Shown here: positions 46,151 to 52,537 of the stretch, piece by piece
Position numbering within the stretch: position 1 is the first letter of the stretch
Layout: each line of letters starts with the position of its first letter
Assembly: GCF_023008245.1 (NCBI RefSeq)
Contig: NZ_CP090145.1
Location: 1,550,001 to 1,614,000 of the forward strand
Reading direction: 5' to 3'
Length of the DNA stretch: 64,000 nucleotides
Source: Flavobacterium sediminilitoris
GTDB taxonomy: Bacteria > Bacteroidota > Bacteroidia > Flavobacteriales > Flavobacteriaceae
The notes under the pieces: generated by a model
What the model was told of the DNA's origin: nothing
Database searches by the model: none
Seen by the model: the letters and a program-made list of their open reading frames with translations, nothing else
Made by a program: the position numbers and the translations under genes

Positions 46151-46315
46151 ATGTACACAAAGTTAGAAATAGCTACAATTTTAAAAAATTGTAAATCAGT
46201 TGGAGAAGTCTTAAGCATAAGTAGAAGCATTCGCTTCCTTCATGAAATACATGATCAGGAATTGTATAATATTTCATATTTAATTGTAATACGAATTAAA
46301 AATTTTAAAAGATGA
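46151..46315 (+). CDS. Small ORF, 54 residues
   Basis: A 54-residue ORF (MYTKLEIATILKNC, then SVGEVLSISRSIRFLHEIHDQ). It is 15 bp after the TATCGG hairpin. The sequence is helical with no recognised family. Codon use is like the neighbours. Whether it is expressed cannot be judged. Confidence 0.45.
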   Translation: MYTKLEIATILKNCKSVGEVLSISRSIRFLHEIHDQELYNISYLIVIRIKNFKR

Positions 46316-46353
46316 TTACAGCGATTAAAGGTTTAAGATTATTAATAATTTAA

Positions 46354-46587
46354 ATGATAAATATGACAACAGATAAATATATTTCGGAAAACAGAACAGG
46401 GAGCTTTAAAAAAGGAGATAAAGTTGTAATGCACACTTGTGCTGAAGCCAATTATTATAAAGGTAAAATATGGACTTGTTTGACTGATAGCTTTTTAGAC
46501 AGAGGAAAACAAGAAGTTGTGTTCCTTGAAAATTTTAGCGGATGTTTTTCCGTTAGTTTTCTAGCTATTACACAAGCTGATCGTTAA
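46354..46587 (+). CDS. Cassette 1 gene: small protein of unknown function
   Basis: A 77-residue protein, possibly starting at the second Met (46363). The block GSFKKGDKVVMHTCAEANYYKGKIWTC suggests a small SH3-like or KOW-like beta barrel. Its stop codon TAA lies inside the right-hand core site of its attC-like element (CGTTAAC). No family was recognised. Confidence 0.6.
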   Translation: MINMTTDKYISENRTGSFKKGDKVVMHTCAEANYYKGKIWTCLTDSFLDRGKQEVVFLENFSGCFSVSFLAITQADR

Positions 46588-46655
46588 CGTTGAGTTTTAA
46601 AACAAACATTAAATTAAACCCAAAGCCGAAAATCATCGCAAAACACTTGTTATCG
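46582..46655 (+). repeat. attC-like site 1
   Basis: A 74-bp element with the outer cores CGTTAAC (46582-46588) and GTTATCG (46649-46655). Inner arm pairing (around GTTTT/AAAAC) is weaker than in the other sites. The GTTATCG core is the left boundary of cassette 2. Confidence 0.6.
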
Positions 46656-46681
46656 TTTCGGTTTTTTAAAATCTAAAACTT

Positions 46682-47095
46682 ATGAGTTGGAATCCTAAAT
46701 TTTTTATTATTTATCCAAGGAAAATAATAGCCGAAATTGAAAAATGTAGTACAGAATATCTTTGTGCTGGAAATTTAAGCGATAAATTAAAAGAAGTTTT
46801 AAACGTGAAGTCAATAGGTTCTGAATTAAAAATTATTTGGAACAACAATCATAAATGGCAATTGATTAAAGATTACGATTTAGAGATAATAGATTTAGAA
46901 GATTACGTAAAATCTGACTGTAGCATTCTCACGTTTAAAACAGAATTTTTAATGAAAAAATCAGTGAAGGCTTTGCGAAAATTAGGTGTAAAATCAGAAA
47001 TGATTTGCACTGATAATTATAGAGATGTTATTATTCAGCAAGCGTTTTACAAAAGGAATGGCGTTTTTTTCCACTCCAACGAAGCTGAACGATAA
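46682..47095 (+). CDS. Cassette 2 gene: protein of unknown function
   Basis: A 137-residue protein with mixed alpha/beta content and several Cys (IEKCSTEYLCAGNLSDKLKEVL). No family was recognised. The gene starts 27 bp after the cassette boundary and its TAA stop is inside the right core CGATAAC. Cassette span is about 46650-47095. Confidence 0.62.
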   Translation: MSWNPKFFIIYPRKIIAEIEKCSTEYLCAGNLSDKLKEVLNVKSIGSELKIIWNNNHKWQLIKDYDLEIIDLEDYVKSDCSILTFKTEFLMKKSVKALRKLGVKSEMICTDNYRDVIIQQAFYKRNGVFFHSNEAER

Positions 47096-47218
47096 CGGCT
47101 CGGATAAGATACGTTGCGATTTAATACACTAATTTTCGATAATAAATAAAACTTTATAAAATGAAAACACTTTTAAATTACCTACTAAATAAGCAATGGA
47201 TTTTATCTATTGTTATGT
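47090..47218 (+). repeat. attC-like site 2
   Basis: A 129-bp element with outer cores CGATAAC (47090-47096) and GTTATGT (47212-47218). The inner arm after the left core (GGATAAGATACGTTGC) is complementary in 12 of 16 positions to the arm before the right core. The long central part contains the first ATG (47161) of the next ORF. Confidence 0.7.
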
Positions 47219-47421
47219 GCTTTTTAAGCGATGACAAAAAAGAGCAAATATACATAGCACGATTCAGAGCTGAATTAGCATTTTGGGGACATGATGTTTC
47301 TGATATGACTGATGAAGAAATAAAGGAAGGTATTAATAAAATGAGTGAAATGGTTGCAAAATGCGGAATGACAACAAATGAAGTTACAGAAGCATTTAAA
47401 GCGTTGGCAAATTGCACATAA
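47161..47421 (+). CDS. Cassette 3 gene: small helical protein of unknown function
   Basis: An 86-residue frame from ATG 47161, but the cassette itself begins at 47212, where GTTATGTGC contains an in-frame ATG (47215). Starting there gives 68 residues (MCFLSDDKKEQIYIARFRAELAFWG...), fully contained in the cassette. The upstream 18 codons belong to the attC site of cassette 2. The protein is helical and acidic (DMTDEEIKEGINKMSEMVAKCG). No family was recognised. The TAA stop is inside the right core ACATAAC. Confidence 0.58.
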   Translation: MKTLLNYLLNKQWILSIVMCFLSDDKKEQIYIARFRAELAFWGHDVSDMTDEEIKEGINKMSEMVAKCGMTTNEVTEAFKALANCT

Positions 47422-47551
47422 CGAGTTGCCAGCTTCATTTCAGTTGCGTAATTCAAGACTGAACAAACCAAATAATCACTTAATAAAAATTCAAAAATGA
47501 ACAATTCAGATACAAACAAAACCGAGCAATTGAATGAAACTGCTGTTAAAT
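47416..47551 (+). repeat. attC-like site 3
   Basis: A 136-bp element with outer cores ACATAAC (47416-47422) and GTTAAAT (47545-47551). The left inner arm AGCTTCATTTCAGTTGC and the complement of the right arm AGCAGTTTCATTCAATTGC align with small gaps, so the site folds into a long imperfect hairpin. Confidence 0.75.
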
Positions 47552-47937
47552 GCAGGTTTTTTGCTCAATACTTAGGAAAAACTTTCATAAATGGGTTGGG
47601 TGGAAGTTCAATATTATGCCCTATTGATTTGGTACACATTCACGCTGATACAATTTCTGCTACAATGAAATTAAAACCGATTGACCACATTGAAGATGAA
47701 GATGCAATTGAAGTAGCTAAAATGTTTATCAAAAAGGAAGAAATAAGAGAGGAACTTATTTTTTGTGGACGAATATTCGCTACTTGTATTTTTGATAATC
47801 AAGATATAGAAGAAACTCAACTTTATAATGAGCATTGCAAAGCAACTGATTATTTACGCTCAAAAGGTTATGCTTTACCATTTATGGAATACACCGTTGA
47901 TGATTTAGTAAAAATGGATTGGGTACAGTTGGGTTAA
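47497..47937 (+). CDS. Cassette 4 gene: protein of unknown function
   Basis: A 146-residue protein. The first 16 codons (MNNSDTNKTEQLNETA) lie in the attC-like site of the preceding cassette; the frame then passes through the core GTTAAATGC (residues V-K-C). No in-frame ATG occurs near the cassette start, so this gene seems to depend on a start codon supplied by its neighbour. The rest (residues 18-146, for example LVHIHADTISATMKLKPIDHIEDEDAIEVAKMF) is a compact alpha/beta domain that I do not recognise. Confidence 0.6.
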   Translation: MNNSDTNKTEQLNETAVKCRFFAQYLGKTFINGLGGSSILCPIDLVHIHADTISATMKLKPIDHIEDEDAIEVAKMFIKKEEIREELIFCGRIFATCIFDNQDIEETQLYNEHCKATDYLRSKGYALPFMEYTVDDLVKMDWVQLG

Positions 47938-47943
47938 ACTTGC

Positions 47944-47997
47944 ATTTAACGTATGGTGGTATGGCATCGTTTTAATGTGCTATACCACGTGTTGTAC
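47944..47997 (+). repeat. attC-like site 4
   Basis: A short 54-bp element. Outer cores are ATTTAAC (47944-47950) and GTTGTAC (47991-47997); the inner arms GTGGTATGGCA and TGCTATACCAC pair with one G-T; the loop TCGTTTTAATG (47967-47977) is identical to that of site 6. Confidence 0.8.
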
Positions 47998-48034
47998 ATC
48001 TGTATTGCGGTTTTAAAGCACTAAATTTTGAATT

Positions 48035-49186
48035 ATGAACGAACATAGTAATAACATTTTTGAGCGTGGGCAAATTGCTGACGTAGGAAGCAAAGGAATA
48101 AACGTACTTTCTTTATTTAACGGAATGAGTACAGGACATACTGCACTTGATAATGTAGGAATAAAAGTAAATAAGTATTACAGTTCTGAATTAAAGCCTT
48201 ATGCAATAGAATTAACACAATATCACTATCCAGAAACCATACAATTAGGTGATGTAAATAATTGGCGAGAATGGGATATTGATTGGAAAAGTATTGATTT
48301 ACTTTTAAGCGGTAGCCCTTGTAAAGATTTATCTATTGCAGGAAAAAGAAAAGGGATAAACGGAAGTAATAGTGGTTTGTTTTGGAAGTTTATTGAAATA
48401 TACGAACATATTAAACAATTAAACCATAATGTAATATTCTTTCAAGAAAACGTTGGATCTGCACCTAAAGAAGACATTGGAATTATGAGTAGAGCAATGG
48501 GTGTTTATCCTGTAAGATTCAATAGCAGTTTGGTTACTGCTCAATTAAGAGATAGATACTATTGGACTAATGCAAAAACTAAACCCTTTGGAATGTTTGG
48601 CGATTTAGTTACAGATATTCCAGAACCAAAAGACAGAAATATAAAACTTTTTGATGTTATTACAGATGGTTGGACTAATAAAGAAAAAGCAAACTGCATT
48701 TTAGAAAGCGAAAGCAGAATGGCAACAAGCCAGGAAAGTCTAAAAAAACGATACGTTAAATATTTTAATACTATTGTCTATTTGGTTGAAGATGAAGTGA
48801 GAGTAAAGACAAATACTGTGAAAGGCTATGATGTTTTAACAGAAGAAGATTGTTTGAATTTATCTTTCCCAAGTAGCACAACGAGACGAGGAAGAGTAAC
48901 AAAAGGTAAAGCACCTTGTTTGTTGCAAGGAAACGAACCTTTGTATGTATTAAAAGATAAGCAAGTAAGAATGTTGAATAAGATTGAACTTTGTAGATTA
49001 CAAGGATTTCCAGATAACCATTGCGATATATTGAGTAGAAATAAAGCAGCAAGTCTTTTAGGTGATGGTTGGACTTTACCAATTATAGAACACATCTTCC
49101 AATATTTACCTTTTAAAAAAGCGAGGGAAGAAAAAAATGTTATTACGGAATATAAGCACAAACCTTTGAATAAAACAGGAACGTAG
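48035..49186 (+). CDS. Cassette 5 gene: orphan DNA (cytosine-5) methyltransferase
   Basis: A 383-residue C5-methyltransferase. Motif I is LSLFNGMSTG (residues 25-34), the catalytic Cys96 is in GSPCKDLSIAG (motif IV), ENV is at 138-140 (motif VI) and QLRDR at 170-174 (motif VIII); the C-terminal motif IX/X block is KIELCRLQGFPDNHCD. No restriction enzyme gene is adjacent. The GSPCKDLS variant is typical of phage-borne members. Such enzymes protect phage DNA from host nucleases. The gene is a complete cassette bounded by GTTGTACA and TGTACAAC. Confidence 0.9.
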   Translation: MNEHSNNIFERGQIADVGSKGINVLSLFNGMSTGHTALDNVGIKVNKYYSSELKPYAIELTQYHYPETIQLGDVNNWREWDIDWKSIDLLLSGSPCKDLSIAGKRKGINGSNSGLFWKFIEIYEHIKQLNHNVIFFQENVGSAPKEDIGIMSRAMGVYPVRFNSSLVTAQLRDRYYWTNAKTKPFGMFGDLVTDIPEPKDRNIKLFDVITDGWTNKEKANCILESESRMATSQESLKKRYVKYFNTIVYLVEDEVRVKTNTVKGYDVLTEEDCLNLSFPSSTTRRGRVTKGKAPCLLQGNEPLYVLKDKQVRMLNKIELCRLQGFPDNHCDILSRNKAASLLGDGWTLPIIEHIFQYLPFKKAREEKNVITEYKHKPLNKTGT

Positions 49187-49195
49187 CAATATTGT

Positions 49196-49329
49196 GTACA
49201 ACGTTCTCCAGTTTGCACGACGTTGCGTGCCTAAACACAGATGAACACAAAAATTAATAAACTTTAAATTTAAAAATTATGTTTACAAACAAAAACTTAT
49301 TTAGCAATGCGTGCAAACTGGTGTTATGC
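49196..49329 (+). repeat. attC-like site 5
   Basis: A 134-bp element with outer cores GTACAAC (49196-49202) and GTTATGC (49323-49329). The inner arms CCAGTTTGCACG (49208-49219) and CGTGCAAACTGG (49310-49321) are a perfect 12-bp inverted repeat, extended by GTTGC/GCAAT. The start codon and first 15 codons of the next gene lie within the element. Confidence 0.85.
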
Positions 49330-49521
49330 ACTGTTTTATTATTAACATTTACTTCTTGCGATGATGTTTTTCCAAGTTCAAATAAATTTATAATTACTCA
49401 TAGTTCAAGTTATGGTAAAAACACAAAATATATGGTAAAAGGAATTGATGGAAGAACATCATTTTTCTTTGAAAGCGATGAATTTTATAGAGTAGGAGAT
49501 ACATTACGTTTATCTAAATAG
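49279..49521 (+). CDS. Cassette 6 gene: small lipoprotein
   Basis: An 80-residue protein with a lipoprotein signal (KLVLCTVLLLTFTSC, lipobox Cys about residue 28) and a short polar mature part. The positively charged start of the signal (MFTNKNLFSNACK) is encoded within the attC-like site of cassette 5; only from LVLCT on does the sequence belong to its own cassette. A GTG at 49321 would be the only start at the cassette boundary. Function unknown. Confidence 0.65.
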   Translation: MFTNKNLFSNACKLVLCTVLLLTFTSCDDVFPSSNKFIITHSSSYGKNTKYMVKGIDGRTSFFFESDEFYRVGDTLRLSK

Positions 49522-49522
49522 T

Positions 49523-49574
49523 GCATAACACCAAAATAAGCAATCGTTTTAATGTTGCTTATTGACTGTTACGA
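49523..49574 (+). repeat. attC-like site 6
   Basis: A 52-bp element with outer cores GCATAAC (49523-49529) and GTTACGA (49568-49574), a 9-bp perfect inner stem (AATAAGCAA with TTGCTTATT) and the loop TCGTTTTAATG (49544-49554), shared with site 4. No cassette ending in TCGTAAC follows, so it closes the array. Confidence 0.8.
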
Positions 49575-49591
49575 CACGTTTCAATGTGTCG
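49572..49591. repeat. Hairpin at the right edge of the array
   Basis: CGACAC and GTGTCG flank the loop GTTTCAAT. The loop is close to that of attC-like sites 4 and 6, and GTTATTC follows at 49595, so this may be a decayed further attC half-site. Confidence 0.45.
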
Positions 49592-49609
49592 CTTAGTTAT
49601 TCCACACAG

Positions 49610-49657
49610 TCATCGGCTTTGCCGATGATGAAAAAACTTAAAGCCCGCTAGGGCTTT
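49610..49657. terminator. Two consecutive hairpins, the second terminator-like
   Basis: TCATCGGC-TTT-GCCGATGA (49610-49628) is followed by AAAGCCC-GCTA-GGGCTTT (49640-49657) with a T run. They separate the cassette array from the iteron block. Confidence 0.65.
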
Positions 49658-49680
49658 TCCTATTTCCTTCTTCCCCGCAC

Positions 49681-50063
49681 CCCATCATCTATAATAGTAT
49701 GGTCAAGAAGTTGAGCCGTTGAGCCGTTGACCCTAATTTGCGAAGCAAATTACTATAAATTAAGCTTCTGAAAGAAGCGTTCCTATTCTATTATTAAACA
49801 CCCCCGCACCCCCAATTAAAAAAAGCTTATAAGGAATAAGGTAGCAAAGACCTTAGTAAACGGTTCAACAGTTCAACGGTTCAACAGTATATGTATAACT
49901 GTTTGATATATATATAATTAAATCTATATATATATAATTAAATCGTGTTGAACTTGTTGAACTATTTTTAGTCGGTTCCTACAAAATCGGCTAAGTTCAA
50001 CGTGTTCAACGCACAATTTTTTATTAAGTGTTTGATTTTAAAATAGTTGAACTGTTGAACCTA
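49681..50063. other. Candidate phage replication origin: iterons and AT-rich tandem repeat
   Basis: A stretch without coding frames. GTTCAAC or its complement GTTGAAC occurs nine times in pairs or triples at 8-9 bp spacing: 49863, 49871, 49879; 49947, 49956; 49995, 50004; 50046, 50054; three related GTTGAGC/GTTGACC units stand at 49710, 49718 and 49726. Cluster orientation alternates. A 20-bp unit is repeated in tandem at 49905-49924 and 49925-49944 (19 of 20 identical, almost pure AT). Small hairpins with GAA loops are at 49735-49751 and 49764-49778. This resembles iterons beside an unwinding element. Confidence 0.6.
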
Positions 50064-50081
50064 TTTTACTGAAAAATGTCT

Positions 50082-50100
50082 ATTAATTAATGTATATTTG
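50082..50100 (+). promoter_or_regulatory. Promoter/operator module of the late region
   Basis: ATTAATTAATGTATATTTG: the same palindrome, spacer length and -7 box (TATATTTG) as at 38821-38839, with one differing base. It lies 27 bp before the first gene of the downstream block, so repressor or a shared activator may control both. Confidence 0.65.
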
Positions 50101-50127
50101 AATTTTAAAAATTAATCTTTTTTTAAA

Positions 50128-50565
50128 ATGAGTGAAAAAGCAATCATAACTGTATATTTTCCTGTAAAGCCACATGTTTACAAATTCCTGCAAAAAAAAG
50201 TAGGTGAAAAAATGGTGGTAACTAAAAACAATTTTTATGGTAATCTTGTTCTTGATGTTCTTTCTAAGAAGTACAGTGTTCTCGAAGCTGTAACAGATGA
50301 TCTTGTTTTTCCAGTTGATATTTCATTACGATACATTACTAATTATGGTGTGTTTATCGATCAGAATATCATTAGAAAATTTAATGCACAAATTGATAAG
50401 CAATTTAGAGAAGAACTTCGTTCCTATGTCTCAATTAATGCTAGCGCAAATAATTTACCAAAGAATGAAGCTATACGACAATTCATTTTTCATTATAATA
50501 TTACTGAAGAAGATATTAAAATGGAAACTTTAATTAAAGACATTGTTAGAAATGTTGTTTTGTAA
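50128..50565 (+). CDS. Phage protein of unknown function
   Basis: A 145-residue basic protein (MSEKAIITVYFPVKPHVYKFLQKKVGEKMVV...). The C-terminal half is helical with a possible helix-turn-helix at LPKNEAIRQFIFHYNITEEDI. It directly follows the second copy of the shared promoter module and the iteron block, so it could be an iteron-binding initiator or late regulator; no family was recognised. Confidence 0.62.
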   Translation: MSEKAIITVYFPVKPHVYKFLQKKVGEKMVVTKNNFYGNLVLDVLSKKYSVLEAVTDDLVFPVDISLRYITNYGVFIDQNIIRKFNAQIDKQFREELRSYVSINASANNLPKNEAIRQFIFHYNITEEDIKMETLIKDIVRNVVL

Positions 50566-50621
50566 GGACAAAATTATTTTTACACGATTTGTCCATTAAA
50601 AAATAGATAAAATTTAAAGTC

Positions 50622-51071
50622 ATGATAGATAATTTTTCACCAGACAATTATAAAAATATAACTAAGATTTCCATATTAGATGCAAAGAAAGTTTTTTATC
50701 CGTTAAAATATGTTCTAGAGAAAAGAGATATTTTAATTGATGAAGATTATTCACTGATCATTATACCTTTACCTGAAGATATAAAGTATCCTTCAAATAC
50801 TAAAATGACTGATGCAGGCATGATCTGGAATTATAAGGTAGAAATAACGATCAATAATCAAAAATCAATTACTGAGGCTAAGCTGTTAGAATTTGTAAAT
50901 AAAAAAGTAATTGTTGTTTTCCATCATAATGATGGAAAAATAATTATAGGTTGTAACGAGATGCCTCTCCAGTACATCTATGGAGATGACAATACAACTA
51001 ATCCAGCTGCGCATTGTGGTTATTCTGTAGAATGCCGTGGAAACTCCTATTTTTCAAAGGTTTCAACTTAA
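50622..51071 (+). CDS. Phage protein of unknown function
   Basis: A 149-residue protein of mixed alpha/beta character. It contains copy 2 of the 31-bp repeat as coding sequence (VEITINNQKSIT, residues about 74-85). No family was recognised; in position it stands before the prohead protease, where minor structural or head-assembly genes are usual. Confidence 0.62.
   Translation: MIDNFSPDNYKNITKISILDAKKVFYPLKYVLEKRDILIDEDYSLIIIPLPEDIKYPSNTKMTDAGMIWNYKVEITINNQKSITEAKLLEFVNKKVIVVFHHNDGKIIIGCNEMPLQYIYGDDNTTNPAAHCGYSVECRGNSYFSKVST
50842..50872. repeat. 31-bp exact repeat, copy 2 (copy 1 at 46063-46093)
   Basis: Identical to 46063-46093 over 31 bases, here in frame within the gene at 50622. The two copies enclose the whole cassette array and the iteron block. 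Confidence 0.8.
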
Positions 51072-51100
51072 TTAACTGTCCTTTTAAAGGCTTCTTATTC

Positions 51101-51147
51101 ATAGTAAAATTGTATCGTAAATAATACTAACGATACAATTTTACTAT
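51101..51147 (+). promoter_or_regulatory. 18-bp perfect hairpin directly before a TTG start
   Basis: The arms 51101-51118 and 51130-51147 are perfect complements (ATAGTAAAATTGTATCGT) with an 11-nt loop. The hairpin ends one base before the TTG start at 51149 and would hide the ribosome entry region. Only a short T run follows, so it may either terminate the upstream transcript or damp translation of the protease. Confidence 0.65.
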
Positions 51148-51148
51148 T

Positions 51149-52504
51149 TTGGCTAAACAAATTCATAATTTCTTTCAAGGTAGTCTTTATATTCAAGAAG
51201 CATATTTAGATGCTTTGATTCCTCTTTATTTCAAGTCGATAACATCTTCTGATGATTCTGATAATGGTAAAACAATTGAAGAATTAGAGAAATCTCAAAT
51301 TTCGTTTATAAATTCTTCTTCTTCCGATATTAACACTACTGAAAGTGCTGTTAAAGTAGTTCTTATTAATCTAATTGGTCCAGTTATAAAATATTACGAC
51401 TGGTGGTATGATATGTTAGGAACTCAAGAATACATGCAAATTTTAAATCGTTACAAAAATGATCCTTCAATTGCTGGAGTAGTTTTCAATATGGATACAG
51501 GAGGTGGTCAGAAATATGGAACTCCTGAATTTTTCGATTTTATTGCAGACTTTATTAAAGTAAAACCTTTGGTAATTTATACTAATGGTTTACTCTGTTC
51601 TGGTGGATATTACATTGCATGTCCTGCATCATATATAATTGCGAATAAGAGAGCTGATGCAATTGGATCAATTGGTATCTACACTGAAATATTTGACATA
51701 AATGGATATTATGAAAGTCTAGGTTTAAAGGTTCATACGATTTACTCTAATTTATCTTCTGAAAAAAATAAATCTTATAGAGATGTTATTGATGGAATTG
51801 ATAAGAATTATGAGAACTACAAAAAGAAAGAGCTTGATCCAGATGGTCAAATTTTTATTGACGATATGAAAAAATCAAGACCACAAATTAAAGAAGAAGT
51901 TTTTAAAGGTGGTGCATGGAATGGTGAAGAAGCTGTAAAAATGGGATTAGTAGACGCTAATGGTAGTCTTCAAGATGCTATTAATAAAGTACTAGAACTT
52001 GCACAGTCTAATCCAAAATCAAATTCAAATAATAATAAAAATTCTAAAAAAACGAGTATGTCTAAAAAAACGAAAAACTTCCCATTAATACAAAGTCTAA
52101 TTGGTGTTGAAGGTGAAGGTGTTGATACAATTTCAACCATAACAGGTAAAAAAGGAGTTCAACTAACAGAAGAACAGTTAGAGATAGTGGAAACTGCTCT
52201 ATCTGGAAATGAAGCAGCTCTTACTGCTGAAAAAGGCAAAGTGACTACTGCTCAAGAACAAGTTACTTCATTAGAAACAGCTGTAAATACGGCTATTGAA
52301 ACTGCAGGGTTAACAGCTTCAGTAGCTGCAGCTGCTTCTATTGAAGATAAAATTACTTTATTAGGAAGTAAAGTTGTTGAATTTGGAAAACAACCAGGAA
52401 AAAAAATCACTAATCCAAAATCAGAGGGTGATTCTTTTGAAGAAGAAAATTCGATTGTAGATGCAAATGCAGATCACAATAAGATCTACAATCAATTACC
52501 TTAA
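51149..52504 (+). CDS. Prohead protease (S49/SppA-like) fused to a scaffold-like C terminus
   Basis: A 451-residue protein starting at TTG; an in-frame stop at 51128 leaves no earlier ATG and the S49 domain needs this N terminus. The protease part (about 60-290) has the SppA/ClpP-like core IAGVVFNMDTGGGQ and the nucleophile Ser151 in LLCSGGYYIA; the Lys partner is probably in SSEKNKSY. The C-terminal part (about 325-430), rich in Ala, Glu and Thr, is a predicted coiled coil like scaffolding proteins. The protease probably matures the capsid encoded next. Confidence 0.85.
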   Translation: MAKQIHNFFQGSLYIQEAYLDALIPLYFKSITSSDDSDNGKTIEELEKSQISFINSSSSDINTTESAVKVVLINLIGPVIKYYDWWYDMLGTQEYMQILNRYKNDPSIAGVVFNMDTGGGQKYGTPEFFDFIADFIKVKPLVIYTNGLLCSGGYYIACPASYIIANKRADAIGSIGIYTEIFDINGYYESLGLKVHTIYSNLSSEKNKSYRDVIDGIDKNYENYKKKELDPDGQIFIDDMKKSRPQIKEEVFKGGAWNGEEAVKMGLVDANGSLQDAINKVLELAQSNPKSNSNNNKNSKKTSMSKKTKNFPLIQSLIGVEGEGVDTISTITGKKGVQLTEEQLEIVETALSGNEAALTAEKGKVTTAQEQVTSLETAVNTAIETAGLTASVAAAASIEDKITLLGSKVVEFGKQPGKKITNPKSEGDSFEEENSIVDANADHNKIYNQLP

Positions 52505-52537
52505 ATAAATTTTTAATCAATTAATAAATAATAGACT

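Larger units (their letters stand above)
46354..49574 (+). mobile_element. Integron-like gene-cassette array without integrase (CALIN-like) inside the prophage
   Basis: Six plus-strand genes are each followed by an attC-like palindrome (46582-46655, 47090-47218, 47416-47551, 47944-47997, 49196-49329, 49523-49574). For five cassettes the sequence at the left boundary is the exact complement of the sequence at the same cassette's right end: GTTATCG/CGATAAC, GTTATGTGC/GCACATAAC, GTTAAATGC/GCATTTAAC, GTTGTACA/TGTACAAC and GTTATGCACT/AGTGCATAAC. This is the known consequence of cassette excision and insertion at G/TTRRRY. The left border is less clear (GTTAACA at 46096 instead of the expected GTTAACG). 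No integron integrase or attI is seen. Confidence 0.8.

Noticed and set aside
49863..50063. GTTCAAC/GTTGAAC clusters as a CRISPR array
   Set aside because: The units are only 7 bp, the spacing is 8-9 bp and orientation alternates; there are no spacers of 30-40 bp and no cas genes.
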